Assembly: GCA_030765605.1 (NCBI GenBank) | Contig: JAVCCG010000017.1 | Location: 1 to 64,000, forward strand | Direction of reading: 5' to 3' | Source of the DNA: Candidatus Alcyoniella australis | Lineage (GTDB): Bacteria; Lernaellota; Lernaellaia; JAVCCG01; Alcyoniellaceae | DNA length: 64,000 bases | Shown: in pieces, positions 1-6,704 of the stretch | How the letters are laid out: every line of letters begins with the position of its first letter | Numbering within the stretch: the stretch's first letter is position 1 | Notes under the pieces: generated by a model | Databases searched by the model: none | The model's input: the letters and a program-made list of their open reading frames with translations, nothing else | Told to the model about the DNA's origin: nothing | Position numbers and translations under genes: made by a program

Positions 1-662
1 GCGCGGTTGATCAGCACGGCGCAGGGCAGGCCGAGCTTGCGCACCATTTGTACGGCCAGATCGAGGTCGTTGAGTCCAAACGGCGTGGGCTCGGTGACCA
101 TCAGCACGAAGTCAGCGCCGGATACCGAGTTCAGCGCAGGGCACGAGGTGCCCGGCGGCGCGTCAAGGATTACCAGCCGATCGCTGTCCAGCCGACGTTT
201 GACCTCGCGGATCAACGGCGGGCTTTGGGCCTCGCCCACGTTGAGTCTGCCCTGTAAAAAGCGCACGTTGCCGCTGTGGCCACTGAGCACTTCGCCGATC
301 GGCCGTTCGATTTCGCTGATCGCGTCACGCGGGCACGAGGCCAGGCAGTTGCCGCAGGAGTGGCACAGCTCGTCGAAGGTCATCACCGATTTTTGCAGCA
401 CGGCCAGGGCGTTGAAGCGACAGGCGCGGGCGCATGCGCCGCAGAAGTCGCAAAGCTGATAGTTCACGCGCGGCACACGGGTATTGATGATTTCGCGTTT
501 GGTTATTTTTGGGTGGAGGAAGAGCTGGCCGTTGGGCTCCTCCACGTCGCAATCCGCGTAGAGCACATCGCCGGCCACGCGCGCAAGGTTGGTCGCCAGA
601 GTTGTTTTGCCAGTGCCCCCTTTTCCAGAGGCCACAGCAATTCTGAGTTGTCGATCGCTCAT
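1..662 (-). CDS. MinD/Mrp-type P-loop ATPase with inserted ferredoxin domain (3' end cut by window edge)
   Basis: Cytoplasmic P-loop ATPase of the MinD/NBP35 superfamily; at least 220 residues are visible and the C-terminus lies beyond the left edge. The N-terminus has the deviant Walker A SGKGGTGKTT (about residues 12-21). It is followed by two Cys clusters (CDFCGACARAC and CHSCGNCLASC, about residues 65-105) typical of a 2x[4Fe-4S] ferredoxin insert, then the switch motif LDAPPGTSCP. Such ATPases occur next to NifX-like and DUF5320 genes in anaerobes, as here, and probably move or assemble metal clusters; the exact client is unknown. The ATG at 662 is the only good start before the cytochrome gene. 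It lies last in the leftward cluster, 35 bp after the cytochrome stop. Confidence 0.85.
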   Translation of the reverse strand, partial: MSDRQLRIAVASGKGGTGKTTLATNLARVAGDVLYADCDVEEPNGQLFLHPKITKREIINTRVPRVNYQLCDFCGACARACRFNALAVLQKSVMTFDELCHSCGNCLASCPRDAISEIERPIGEVLSGHSGNVRFLQGRLNVGEAQSPPLIREVKRRLDSDRLVILDAPPGTSCPALNSVSGADFVLMVTEPTPFGLNDLDLAVQMVRKLGLPCAVLINR

Positions 663-697
663 TTTTTCCGTTGCGCTCGCGGCCGACGATCGCTCGT

Positions 698-1771
698 CTA
701 CTTGCCGCTGAAGGGCATTGCCAGTTTTTTCAGCTGGTCCTGGGTGATTTCGGATCCGTAGGTGAACCACTGCACCAGCGGCTTCTCGTCGCTTTGGAGC
801 AGCACCCACTTGTCGCCGTCCTTGTCCAGGAAGGCCCATTCGAGCTGGTCGGTGACCGCCGGGACCACGCCCTTAAAGAACGTCGCCTTGCCGTCCTCGA
901 AGCTCATCATCGGTACGGACTCTCCGGCCTGCAGCAGCTTGACCGCCTCGTTGGCGTGGCAGCTCTCGCAATGCCGCCCGCGGCTGATCGAGTGCGTGTA
1001 GTAAGGACCGTAGCCCACGAACTTCTTATCGCCGGTCACCAGGCTCATCGCTGTGCCCGACGTAACCTTGCCCTCGTAGTTGACCAGCAGCAGCCAGTCC
1101 TTGTTCTTGATGAACGTGCCCTTGCGCGAGCCGGTGCGCAGGAACGTATCGAAGTGGCAGTTGTTGCACGAGAAGGTGCTCTGCACGTGGCAGGCCGAGC
1201 AGTCCAGCTTGTCGCCGTGGACAGTGTGCGAAAGCAGGGTCGAGTCCATTGGCAGAGCGTTTGTGGACTCGGCCGAATGGCAGTCCAGGCAATCGGTGTC
1301 CACTGCGCCTTGGTCGCGCATGGTCGTGTACTGCGTGCCGTTGCCGTGTACGTCTTCGCCGCGATGGCAGCGCGAGCAGCTGAAGCCCGCGGCCATGTGT
1401 ACGTCAAGGCAGCCGGCGTTGCGATCCATGCCGAAGGTGCCCTTCTCGCGGCTGTGGCAGGCAAAACAGGTATCGTTCTGATGCGACATCGCGCCGGAGT
1501 AGCTGAAGTTTTCTCCGCGCTTCTCCGCGTGGCACTGGTCGCAGGACTTGACATGGCAGTTGCTGCAGTCCAGCTGGTCGTAGGGAATGCCCGTGAGCGA
1601 CATGAAGCCGCCCTCTTTCTCATACCAGTAGCGCATGCCGTTGCCCGTGGCGTGCAGGCTCTTGTCGAAGAACGAGCTGTCAGCCTCGTCCTCGGCCAGC
1701 GCTGCCACGGTGAGCAACATTAACGCTGCAATTACCCCCAAGGCCACAATAGACCTTCCGCGCAACTTCAT
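698..1771 (-). CDS. Multihaem c-type cytochrome (8 CxxCH motifs plus one degenerate site)
   Basis: Exported cytochrome c of 357 aa. Residues 1-26 form a signal peptide (MKLRGRS, hydrophobic core, ALA). CxxCH haem-binding motifs begin at about residues 69, 77, 102, 132, 161, 191, 202 and 268. A ninth motif at residues 121-125 reads CLDVH, so the second Cys is lost. The C-terminal 80 residues have no haem motif. It should act as a periplasmic or surface electron carrier. The haem spacing is irregular and I do not recognise a named family. A GGGGGAGA ribosome site precedes the ATG. It sits inside the MinD/NifX cluster, which is an unusual partner set. Confidence 0.88.
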   Translation of the reverse strand: MKLRGRSIVALGVIAALMLLTVAALAEDEADSSFFDKSLHATGNGMRYWYEKEGGFMSLTGIPYDQLDCSNCHVKSCDQCHAEKRGENFSYSGAMSHQNDTCFACHSREKGTFGMDRNAGCLDVHMAAGFSCSRCHRGEDVHGNGTQYTTMRDQGAVDTDCLDCHSAESTNALPMDSTLLSHTVHGDKLDCSACHVQSTFSCNNCHFDTFLRTGSRKGTFIKNKDWLLLVNYEGKVTSGTAMSLVTGDKKFVGYGPYYTHSISRGRHCESCHANEAVKLLQAGESVPMMSFEDGKATFFKGVVPAVTDQLEWAFLDKDGDKWVLLQSDEKPLVQWFTYGSEITQDQLKKLAMPFSGK

Positions 1772-1820
1772 TCTCTCCCCCTTGTGCGATTAAATGCTTG
1801 TATGCGATACAACGCGCGGC

Positions 1821-2054
1821 TTAGCCGCGTACGAGCTTGACCTTGCAATCCGGGCACATCTGTTCAAAGCACGGCGTGCCTTGCTGGTGCGCTATGCGCT
1901 TGCCGCACTGCGGGCAGACACACGCGCCGCCGGGACCGTTGGCCTGGCCGCCCATGCGTCCTTGTCCGCCGCCACGTCCCAGGCCGCGACCGCCGCCGCC
2001 TTGTCCACGGCCTCCGCCGCCCTGTCCACCGCCTTGTCCTTGTCCGGGCATCAT
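1821..2054 (-). CDS. Small Gly-rich zinc-ribbon protein
   Basis: A 77-aa protein. The first 40 residues are Gly/Gln/Arg repeats (GQGGGGRG type), and the last 35 carry two Cys pairs (CPQC and CPDC, with an extra Cys at each side) that look like a zinc ribbon or a small metal-binding knuckle. Two ATGs start the frame; AAGGAGCGA precedes the first. Similar Gly-rich small proteins accompany DUF5320 and NifX-like genes in anaerobe genomes. The function is unknown. The Gly-rich half is low complexity, so only the C-terminal half is informative. Confidence 0.65.
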   Translation of the reverse strand: MMPGQGQGGGQGGGGRGQGGGGRGLGRGGGQGRMGGQANGPGGACVCPQCGKRIAHQQGTPCFEQMCPDCKVKLVRG

Positions 2055-2096
2055 TCGCTCCTTATACCACAGGCCGGGGCCTGTGAATGATGTAAT

Positions 2097-2495
2097 TTAC
2101 TTCTGGGACTCGAGATCGCCGATGCGGGCCTTGATCGCTTGCAACTCGCTCTCCAGGGCCTCGGCCTCACCCTTGAGGTATGAGGCTTCCTGTTCGGCTG
2201 TGGGTTCGGGATAGGCTGCTTGTGGGCCGGAATTCCAGCCCATGTTTTGGCCCTGGCCCCAGCCCTGTCCGCGTCCGCCACCCCAGGCGCGGCCCCTGCC
2301 GCCTCCCCATGGTGCGAATCCGCGACCCGCGCCGCGGCCGTAACCCATGCCGCCGCCGCGACCAGCGCCGCGGCCGTATCCGCGGCCCGGCATAGGACTG
2401 GCGTATCCGGGCGCTGAATTGTCTGCGCAAAAGCCTGCGCCCCGTCCGGTCATCGATCCCATTCCATTGGGTCCTGTTCTGTCTCCACCTGGCAT
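2097..2495 (-). CDS. DUF5320-type Gly-rich protein
   Basis: A 132-aa protein opening with the DUF5320 signature (MPGGDRTGPNGMGSMTGRGA, then a single Cys). A long Gly/Arg/Tyr/Trp-rich centre follows, and a charged helical tail (about residues 100-132, EAEALESELQAIKARI) looks like a coiled coil. DUF5320 members have no known activity but nearly always sit beside NifX/NifB-like and MinD-ferredoxin genes, as here. A clear AAGGAGATAGAAA site precedes the ATG. The stop is 3 bp from the upstream NifX-like gene's coding end, so the two are probably co-transcribed. Confidence 0.75.
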   Translation of the reverse strand: MPGGDRTGPNGMGSMTGRGAGFCADNSAPGYASPMPGRGYGRGAGRGGGMGYGRGAGRGFAPWGGGRGRAWGGGRGQGWGQGQNMGWNSGPQAAYPEPTAEQEASYLKGEAEALESELQAIKARIGDLESQK

Positions 2496-2498
2496 TTT

Positions 2499-2909
2499 CT
2501 ATCTCCTTCTATTGTTATATCCCAGCGCGGAGCGACCGGATTCTCGGTGCATCCTCCCCCGGCCGTGGCCATGGCCGTGTCCGGGGTGTCTGGGGACGAG
2601 GGTTCCTAAAAGAAACTCGTTCAACGACTGGTCGATCTCGCCGACCACGCCGTCGATCACCCTAATGCCGCTGTGACGCAGGGCATGGGCGTCGCAGTTG
2701 CGCAACCCGCCGCAGAGCACCAGGCTCACGCCCTGGCTCAGCAGCAGCATTACCCGCTCTCTGGGGTCAAGCCCCACCAGAGCCAGGTCCTGCTGGTCAT
2801 CGATTTGATTGTTGCAGATATCGACAAGGGTGATGCTCGATGCGCAGTCAAAGCGCGGCGAGATCCTCGTGCCGAAGGTCGGAATCGCGATGCGCTGCTT
2901 CTGTTCCAC
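2499..2909 (-). CDS. NifX/NifB-family (dinitrogenase iron-molybdenum cofactor biosynthesis) protein
   Basis: A protein of about 136 aa of the NifX/NafY-like fold, which binds Fe-S or FeMo cofactor precursors. The family opening is seen as RIAIPTFGTRISPRFD, followed by VLCGGLRNCDAHAL and a His/Gly-rich tail (GHGHGHGRGRMH) that could bind metal. The frame can start at GTG 2927 or GTG 2909. I chose 2909 because family members begin just before the RIAIP strand, and because a sigma54-like promoter would place the transcript start near 2912. Neither start has a good ribosome site, so the N-terminus is uncertain. It is the first gene of the leftward cluster. Confidence 0.72.
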   Translation of the reverse strand: MEQKQRIAIPTFGTRISPRFDCASSITLVDICNNQIDDQQDLALVGLDPRERVMLLLSQGVSLVLCGGLRNCDAHALRHSGIRVIDGVVGEIDQSLNEFLLGTLVPRHPGHGHGHGRGRMHRESGRSALGYNNRRR

Positions 2910-2923
2910 ATTGTCTAATAGCA

Positions 2924-2937
2924 GCACGATTCATGCC
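2924..2937 (-). promoter_or_regulatory. Candidate sigma54 (-24/-12) promoter for the NifX-like cluster
   Basis: Read leftward, the sequence is CGGCATGAATCGTGCT: GG and GC separated by exactly 10 bases, with GGCATG matching the -24 consensus GGCAYG and GTGC close to TTGC at -12. The predicted transcript start is near 2912, which leaves almost no leader before GTG 2909. The divergent gene encodes a sigma54 activator, which supports the call. The short leader is the main argument against it. Confidence 0.4.
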
Positions 2938-3013
2938 GAAGTTGAGGGCATGACATATCGTCATGAAATGATAGGATATTTACCAATTGACGAGCAATGC
3001 TTCTTGCCTCCTG

Positions 3014-3063
3014 GTAGCATAAGTGCTACTTTGGGCTTGAAATGTGGTAGCAAAAACGCTACC
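3014..3063. promoter_or_regulatory. Paired dyad operators GTAGC-N6-GCTAC
   Basis: There are two copies of the same inverted repeat: GTAGC (3014-3018) with GCTAC (3025-3029), and GTAGC (3047-3051) with GCTAC (3058-3062). Their centres are 33 bp apart, about three helical turns. Relative to the candidate sigma54 start at 2912 they lie near -110 and -143, the usual range for enhancer-binding-protein sites. They are probably bound by the Fis-type HTH of the adjacent activator, which may also autoregulate because the second copy ends only 20 bp before its ATG. Confidence 0.6.
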
Positions 3064-3082
3064 GGAAGGTGAAGGAAGTCTC

Positions 3083-4408
3083 ATGAATAATCCTAGTCAG
3101 GCTATTGAGACGATCCTCGATTCGATTGCCGACGGCGTATTTACCGTGGATCATCAGTGGCGCATTACATCGTGGAACGCGGCGGCCGAGCGGATCACAG
3201 GCTTTGGCCGCGAGCAGGCCCTGGGCCAGTACTGTTACGACGTGTTTCGCTCCAACGTCTGTCAATCCGACTGCTTGCTACGTCAGACCCTTGAGCACGG
3301 CAAGCCGCTGATCGACCGCCGGATTGATATCGTGACCGCGGGCGGCGAGGACAAGCCGATCAGCATCTCAACGGCCGTGTTGCGTGACCGCGACGGCGAG
3401 CTGATCGGCGGGGCCGAGACATTCCGTGATCTGTCGGCCATTGAGAGCCTGCGCAAACAGCTGCGCAAGCAGTACACGTTTCGCGACATCGTGAGTAAGA
3501 ACCATCGTATCGAGCAGATCTTCGATATTCTGCCCGACGTGGGCCAATCCGAGAGCACGGCGCTGATCTTGGGCCCATCGGGTTCGGGCAAGGAGCTGTT
3601 CGCGCGGGCGATTCACGATCTGAGTCCGCGACGCGAGGGGCCGTTTGTGGCGGTCAACTGCGCGGCGTTGCCTGACAACCTGCTCGAGTCCGAGCTGTTC
3701 GGCTACGTGGCAGGCGCGTTTACCGACGCGCGGCGCGACAAGCCCGGCCGCTTTGACCTAGCCGCGGGCGGCACGCTGTTTCTCGACGAGATCGGCGATC
3801 TGTCCGCCGCATTGCAGTCCAAGCTGCTGCGTGTGCTCGAGCAGCGCACCTACCAGCCGCTGGGCACCAGCAGCGAGAAAAAGGCCGACGTGCGCATTGT
3901 GGCCGCGACCAACCGCGATTTGCGGCAGCTGATCAGCATCGGTCGTTTCCGCGACGATCTGTACTACCGGCTTAACGTAGTGAGCATTGAGCTGCCGCCG
4001 CTGAGCGAGAGGATTGAGGACGTGCCGCTGTTGGTCGAGCATTTCATTGAGCGGCTCAACCTCAACCAGGGGCGTGAGATCCGCGGCCTGAGTGCGCGAG
4101 CAATGGAGGCGCTGATGCGCTACTCCTGGCCGGGCAACGTGCGCGAGTTACAGAACATCATTGAGCGCGCGTTTGTTATGTGCCGCGATGAGCTGATCGA
4201 TTTGCAGCACCTGCCGCGAGACATCGTGCCCGAGCAGCCGACCGAGCCCGAGCACGAGGGCGACCCGTTGAAGCAGGCCCAGGCCCAAGCCCTGCATCGC
4301 GCCCTGGCCGCGCACGAGGGTCACCGCCAACGCACTGCCGATGCCCTGGGGATCCACAAGACGACCCTGCTGCGCAAGATGAAAAAATTTGGGGTCAGCT
4401 ACCCCTGA
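3083..4408 (+). CDS. PAS-domain sigma54-dependent transcriptional activator
   Basis: A 441-aa enhancer-binding protein. A PAS domain (about residues 5-125) contains a Cys group (C...C...C around [10 protein letters not shown]) that could hold a redox or metal cofactor. An AAA+ domain follows (about 140-370), with Walker A GPSGSGKE, a GAFTDA variant of the sigma54-contact GAFTGA loop, Walker [10 protein letters not shown] and the R-finger region. A Fis-type HTH closes the protein ([20 protein letters not shown]). The frame is open back to GTG 3044, but that codon sits inside an operator dyad; ATG 3083 has GAAGGAAG just upstream. It is divergent from the NifX cluster and is its likely regulator, sensing redox, metal or an Fe-S signal (inference). 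Confidence 0.9.
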   Translation: MNNPSQAIETILDSIADGVFTVDHQWRITSWNAAAERITGFGREQALGQYCYDVFRSNVCQSDCLLRQTLEHGKPLIDRRIDIVTAGGEDKPISISTAVLRDRDGELIGGAETFRDLSAIESLRKQLRKQYTFRDIVSKNHRIEQIFDILPDVGQSESTALILGPSGSGKELFARAIHDLSPRREGPFVAVNCAALPDNLLESELFGYVAGAFTDARRDKPGRFDLAAGGTLFLDEIGDLSAALQSKLLRVLEQRTYQPLGTSSEKKADVRIVAATNRDLRQLISIGRFRDDLYYRLNVVSIELPPLSERIEDVPLLVEHFIERLNLNQGREIRGLSARAMEALMRYSWPGNVRELQNIIERAFVMCRDELIDLQHLPRDIVPEQPTEPEHEGDPLKQAQAQALHRALAAHEGHRQRTADALGIHKTTLLRKMKKFGVSYP

Positions 4409-4500
4409 GCGACGCCCGCCCAAGCGCCTTGCCGGGTGCCGGGCGATGTTATATATCACTCAGACATTGCAAAAATAACCAGCGGGTCAGGAGGCAGATA

Positions 4501-5466
4501 ATGGCGGTGCAGGAGATCACATTGGAGCAGCTCGACGTCGAGCAGTTCATCCAGCGGCAGGTGGAGCAGATCAGGCAGGCGGTGGGTGAGGGGTTGGCGG
4601 TCAACGCCCTGTCCGGCGGTGTGGACTCGGCCGTGGTAACGATGATCGGTCACCGCGCGCTGGGCGATCGGCTCAAGACCTACTTCATCGAGAACGGCAT
4701 CATGCGCGCGGGCGAGGCGCAACAGATCAAGGATTGGTTCGACGAGCTGGGAGTGCCGATCGAGATCGTCGACTCCAAGGACGAGTTCTTCGCCGCGCTC
4801 AAGGGCAAGCTCGACCCCGAGCTCAAGCGCGAGGCGATTACCCAGACCTTTTACAAGAGCGTGTTCGGCAGATTGGTGCGCGAGTCCGGCGCCCACCACC
4901 TGCTGCAAGGGACCAACTACACAGACGTCGAGGAGACCGTGGCCGGCATCAAGCGTCAGCACAACATCCTCGAGCAGCTGGGCATCGATACCGAGCAGGA
5001 GTTCGGCTACAAGGTGATCGAGCCGATCATCGAGCTGCGCAAGACCGGCGTGCGTCTGGTGGGCAAGGCCCTGGGTTTGCCCGAGGTGATCTACACCCGG
5101 CCGCCGTTCCCCGGACCGGCCCTGGCCACGCGGGTGATCGGCGAGGTCACACCAGAGCGCGTGGAGACCGTGCGCCAGGCCACGCTGGTCGTCGAGCAGG
5201 AGCTGGCCGACTCCGGCGCATTCCAGTACCTGGCCGTGCTGCACGAGGATCGGGTCACCGGCATTCGCCAGGGTAAGCGCGACTTCGGATTGCAGATCGA
5301 GGTGCGCTGCTGGGAGAGCACCGACGCGGTGGTGGCCCAGCCGACCGACGTCCCGTTCGCCAAGCTGCGCACCATTGCCGACCGCATCTGCCAAGAGGTG
5401 CCCGGCGTGGTCAGCGTGACCTACAACATCGCCTCCAAGCCGCCGTCCACAATCGAGGTGGTCTGA
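4501..5466 (+). CDS. guaAb: GMP synthase ATP-pyrophosphatase subunit (no glutaminase domain)
   Basis: A 321-aa protein equivalent to the C-terminal two-thirds of GuaA. It adenylylates XMP and accepts ammonia to make GMP. The PP-loop SGGVDSAV lies at about residues 38-45. The GTNYTD and RPPFPGPALATR motifs and the C-terminal dimerisation domain ending in SKPPSTIEVV are all present. The N-terminal class-I glutaminase domain found in bacterial GuaA is missing, as in archaeal split enzymes, so a separate amidotransferase or free ammonia is needed. None is visible in this window. AGGAGG precedes ATG 4501, and a strong hairpin terminator follows. Confidence 0.88.
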   Translation: MAVQEITLEQLDVEQFIQRQVEQIRQAVGEGLAVNALSGGVDSAVVTMIGHRALGDRLKTYFIENGIMRAGEAQQIKDWFDELGVPIEIVDSKDEFFAALKGKLDPELKREAITQTFYKSVFGRLVRESGAHHLLQGTNYTDVEETVAGIKRQHNILEQLGIDTEQEFGYKVIEPIIELRKTGVRLVGKALGLPEVIYTRPPFPGPALATRVIGEVTPERVETVRQATLVVEQELADSGAFQYLAVLHEDRVTGIRQGKRDFGLQIEVRCWESTDAVVAQPTDVPFAKLRTIADRICQEVPGVVSVTYNIASKPPSTIEVV

Positions 5467-5489
5467 ACCGCCACGAAATTGATCGAAGA

Positions 5490-5521
5490 CGGGCCGCTCC
5501 TATCCGGGCGGCCCGTTTTTT
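5490..5521 (+). terminator. Rho-independent terminator after the GMP synthase gene
   Basis: An 8-bp GC stem, CGGGCCGC (5490-5497) with GCGGCCCG (5508-5515), and a 10-nt loop are followed by six T. It overlaps the stop codon of the convergent tspO gene by two bases. Confidence 0.85.
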
Positions 5522-5999
5522 AGTTGAGCAGGTATAGCGCGCTGTTGAGCAGGGATGCGAACCCGACCCACAGCACGTAGGGAACCAGCAGTGCGGCGGC
5601 CATCGGCGAAACTTTCTTGAACGCCGAGTGAGTCCAGGCCAGTAATCCCAGCAGCAGCAGGATCACCACCAGTCCCAGGAACACGTCGTGTAGGCCGAAA
5701 AACATCGGCGACCAGATCGCGTTGAGCCCGAGCTGAATCGCGAACAGCTTCAGCGCTCGCCGCACCGTCGGTCGCTCGATCCCTTGACGCCAGACCAGAT
5801 AGGCGGCAATTGCCATTAAAAGATACAGCGTGGTCCAGACTGGACCGAACAGCCAGTTGGGCGGGTTAAACCACGGCTTGTTCAGACCCGCATACCAAGT
5901 GGGGATCGACGGAACCGTAAACAGCGCGCCCAACACGCCGGTCGCCTGGCAGATCAGAATCAAACCAAGCAGCTTGGCCGTCTCGCGCAATACGCGCAT
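5520..5999 (-). CDS. tspO: TspO/MBR family membrane protein
   Basis: A 159-aa protein with five hydrophobic segments, the TspO/peripheral benzodiazepine receptor fold that binds tetrapyrroles and modulates porphyrin or stress responses. Family landmarks include WYAGLNKPWFNPPNWLFGPVW, the first-loop Trp/Pro-rich block, and the LNAIWSPMFFG segment in helix 3. The ATG at 5999 overlaps the TGA of the upstream peroxiredoxin-like gene (TGATG), implying translational coupling. A GTG three bases upstream is also possible. The link to a redox lipoprotein suggests a role in oxidative or haem stress (inference). Confidence 0.9.
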   Translation of the reverse strand: MRVLRETAKLLGLILICQATGVLGALFTVPSIPTWYAGLNKPWFNPPNWLFGPVWTTLYLLMAIAAYLVWRQGIERPTVRRALKLFAIQLGLNAIWSPMFFGLHDVFLGLVVILLLLGLLAWTHSAFKKVSPMAAALLVPYVLWVGFASLLNSALYLLN

Positions 6000-6553
6000 C
6001 ACTGGATTTGGCGGAGAGCGTCGAGCACCGTGGTATTGGCCGGGATGTCGGACATGCCCGAGCTGTAGTGCAGGTAGGTGATCGTGCCCTCGCTGTTGAT
6101 CACGAACAGCGCGGGCATCAACCCGAGCTTGAGCAGGCGGTACTGCTGGCCGTAGAGCTCGCCGAGCCTGGCGTCGGGATCGGGAATACCGACGTAGGGC
6201 AGCTTGTTCTCGGTCCAGAACTCGCGCATCTTTTCCGCGTCATGGCGCGCCACCACTGCGATTTGCGCGTTGGAGGCTTCGAACTTGGCGATCTCGTCTC
6301 GCATCTGACCCAGATGCTTGCGCGAATACGGTCAGCCGAAGCCGCGTAGAAACACCAGCACCAGCGGGCCGTCCTGTAGCAGGCCGCGCAAATCGACCTG
6401 TTCGCCGTCGAATGTCTGCGCCTGAAAATCGGGCGCACTCTGGCCTTTGTTGAGCATCGGTCCTCCACAAGCACTGGCGCTCAGCGCCAGCACGATCAGC
6501 CCTATGAGCAATGTTCCCAGATACAGCCGCGTGCTTCGTAGTGTTTTCCCCAT
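5999..6553 (-). CDS. Peroxiredoxin-like (AhpC/TSA) selenoprotein lipoprotein, in-frame UGA read as Sec
   Basis: The 184-aa reading frame is interrupted by one TGA (6332-6334, codon 74). Upstream are a lipoprotein signal (ASAC, Cys29), a GQSAPDF start to the thioredoxin fold and LVLVFLRGFG. Downstream the same frame continues PYSRKHLGQMRDEI, then the family tail SSGMSDIPAN. Homologues have CPxC where this has TGA-PYS, so UGA replaces the peroxidatic Cys. A 6-bp hairpin with a GGGTC loop begins 14 nt after the UGA, as bacterial SECIS elements require. Apart from the lipidated Cys29 the protein has no other Cys. GGGAGGG precedes ATG 6553. The alternative is a nonsense-mutated pseudogene, but the flanking frame is intact. 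No sel genes are in the window. Confidence 0.82.
6301..6317 (-). promoter_or_regulatory. Bacterial SECIS-like hairpin
   Basis: A perfect stem GCATCT (6312-6317) pairs with AGATGC (6301-6306) around the loop GGGTC, read on the minus strand. The loop's first G is 20 nt after the UGA at 6332-6334, within the range seen for bacterial SECIS elements. A short lower stem (CGC with GACG, offset by an internal loop) may extend it. Confidence 0.65.
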
Positions 6554-6704
6554 CAGCCCTCCCGTGTTCCAAGGTAGTACTGATACCCGGAGTGAGTTGC
6601 TGACCAATGTCATATTGTATGCGGTTTTTCGGCAGGTGGACGTGCGATAAACGAGCGCGGCGGGCAGCCGTTGCCGCCCACCGCGCATCAATACAGATTA
6701 TTTA

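Noticed and set aside
2994-3008. AGGCAAGAAGCATTGC as a sigma54 promoter (minus strand)
   Set aside because: GG and GC are 11 bases apart instead of 10, and it abuts the first operator; the 2924-2937 site fits better.
3044-3082. GTG start of the sigma54 activator at 3044
   Set aside because: It falls inside the second operator dyad and has no ribosome site; ATG 3083 with GAAGGAAG is better.
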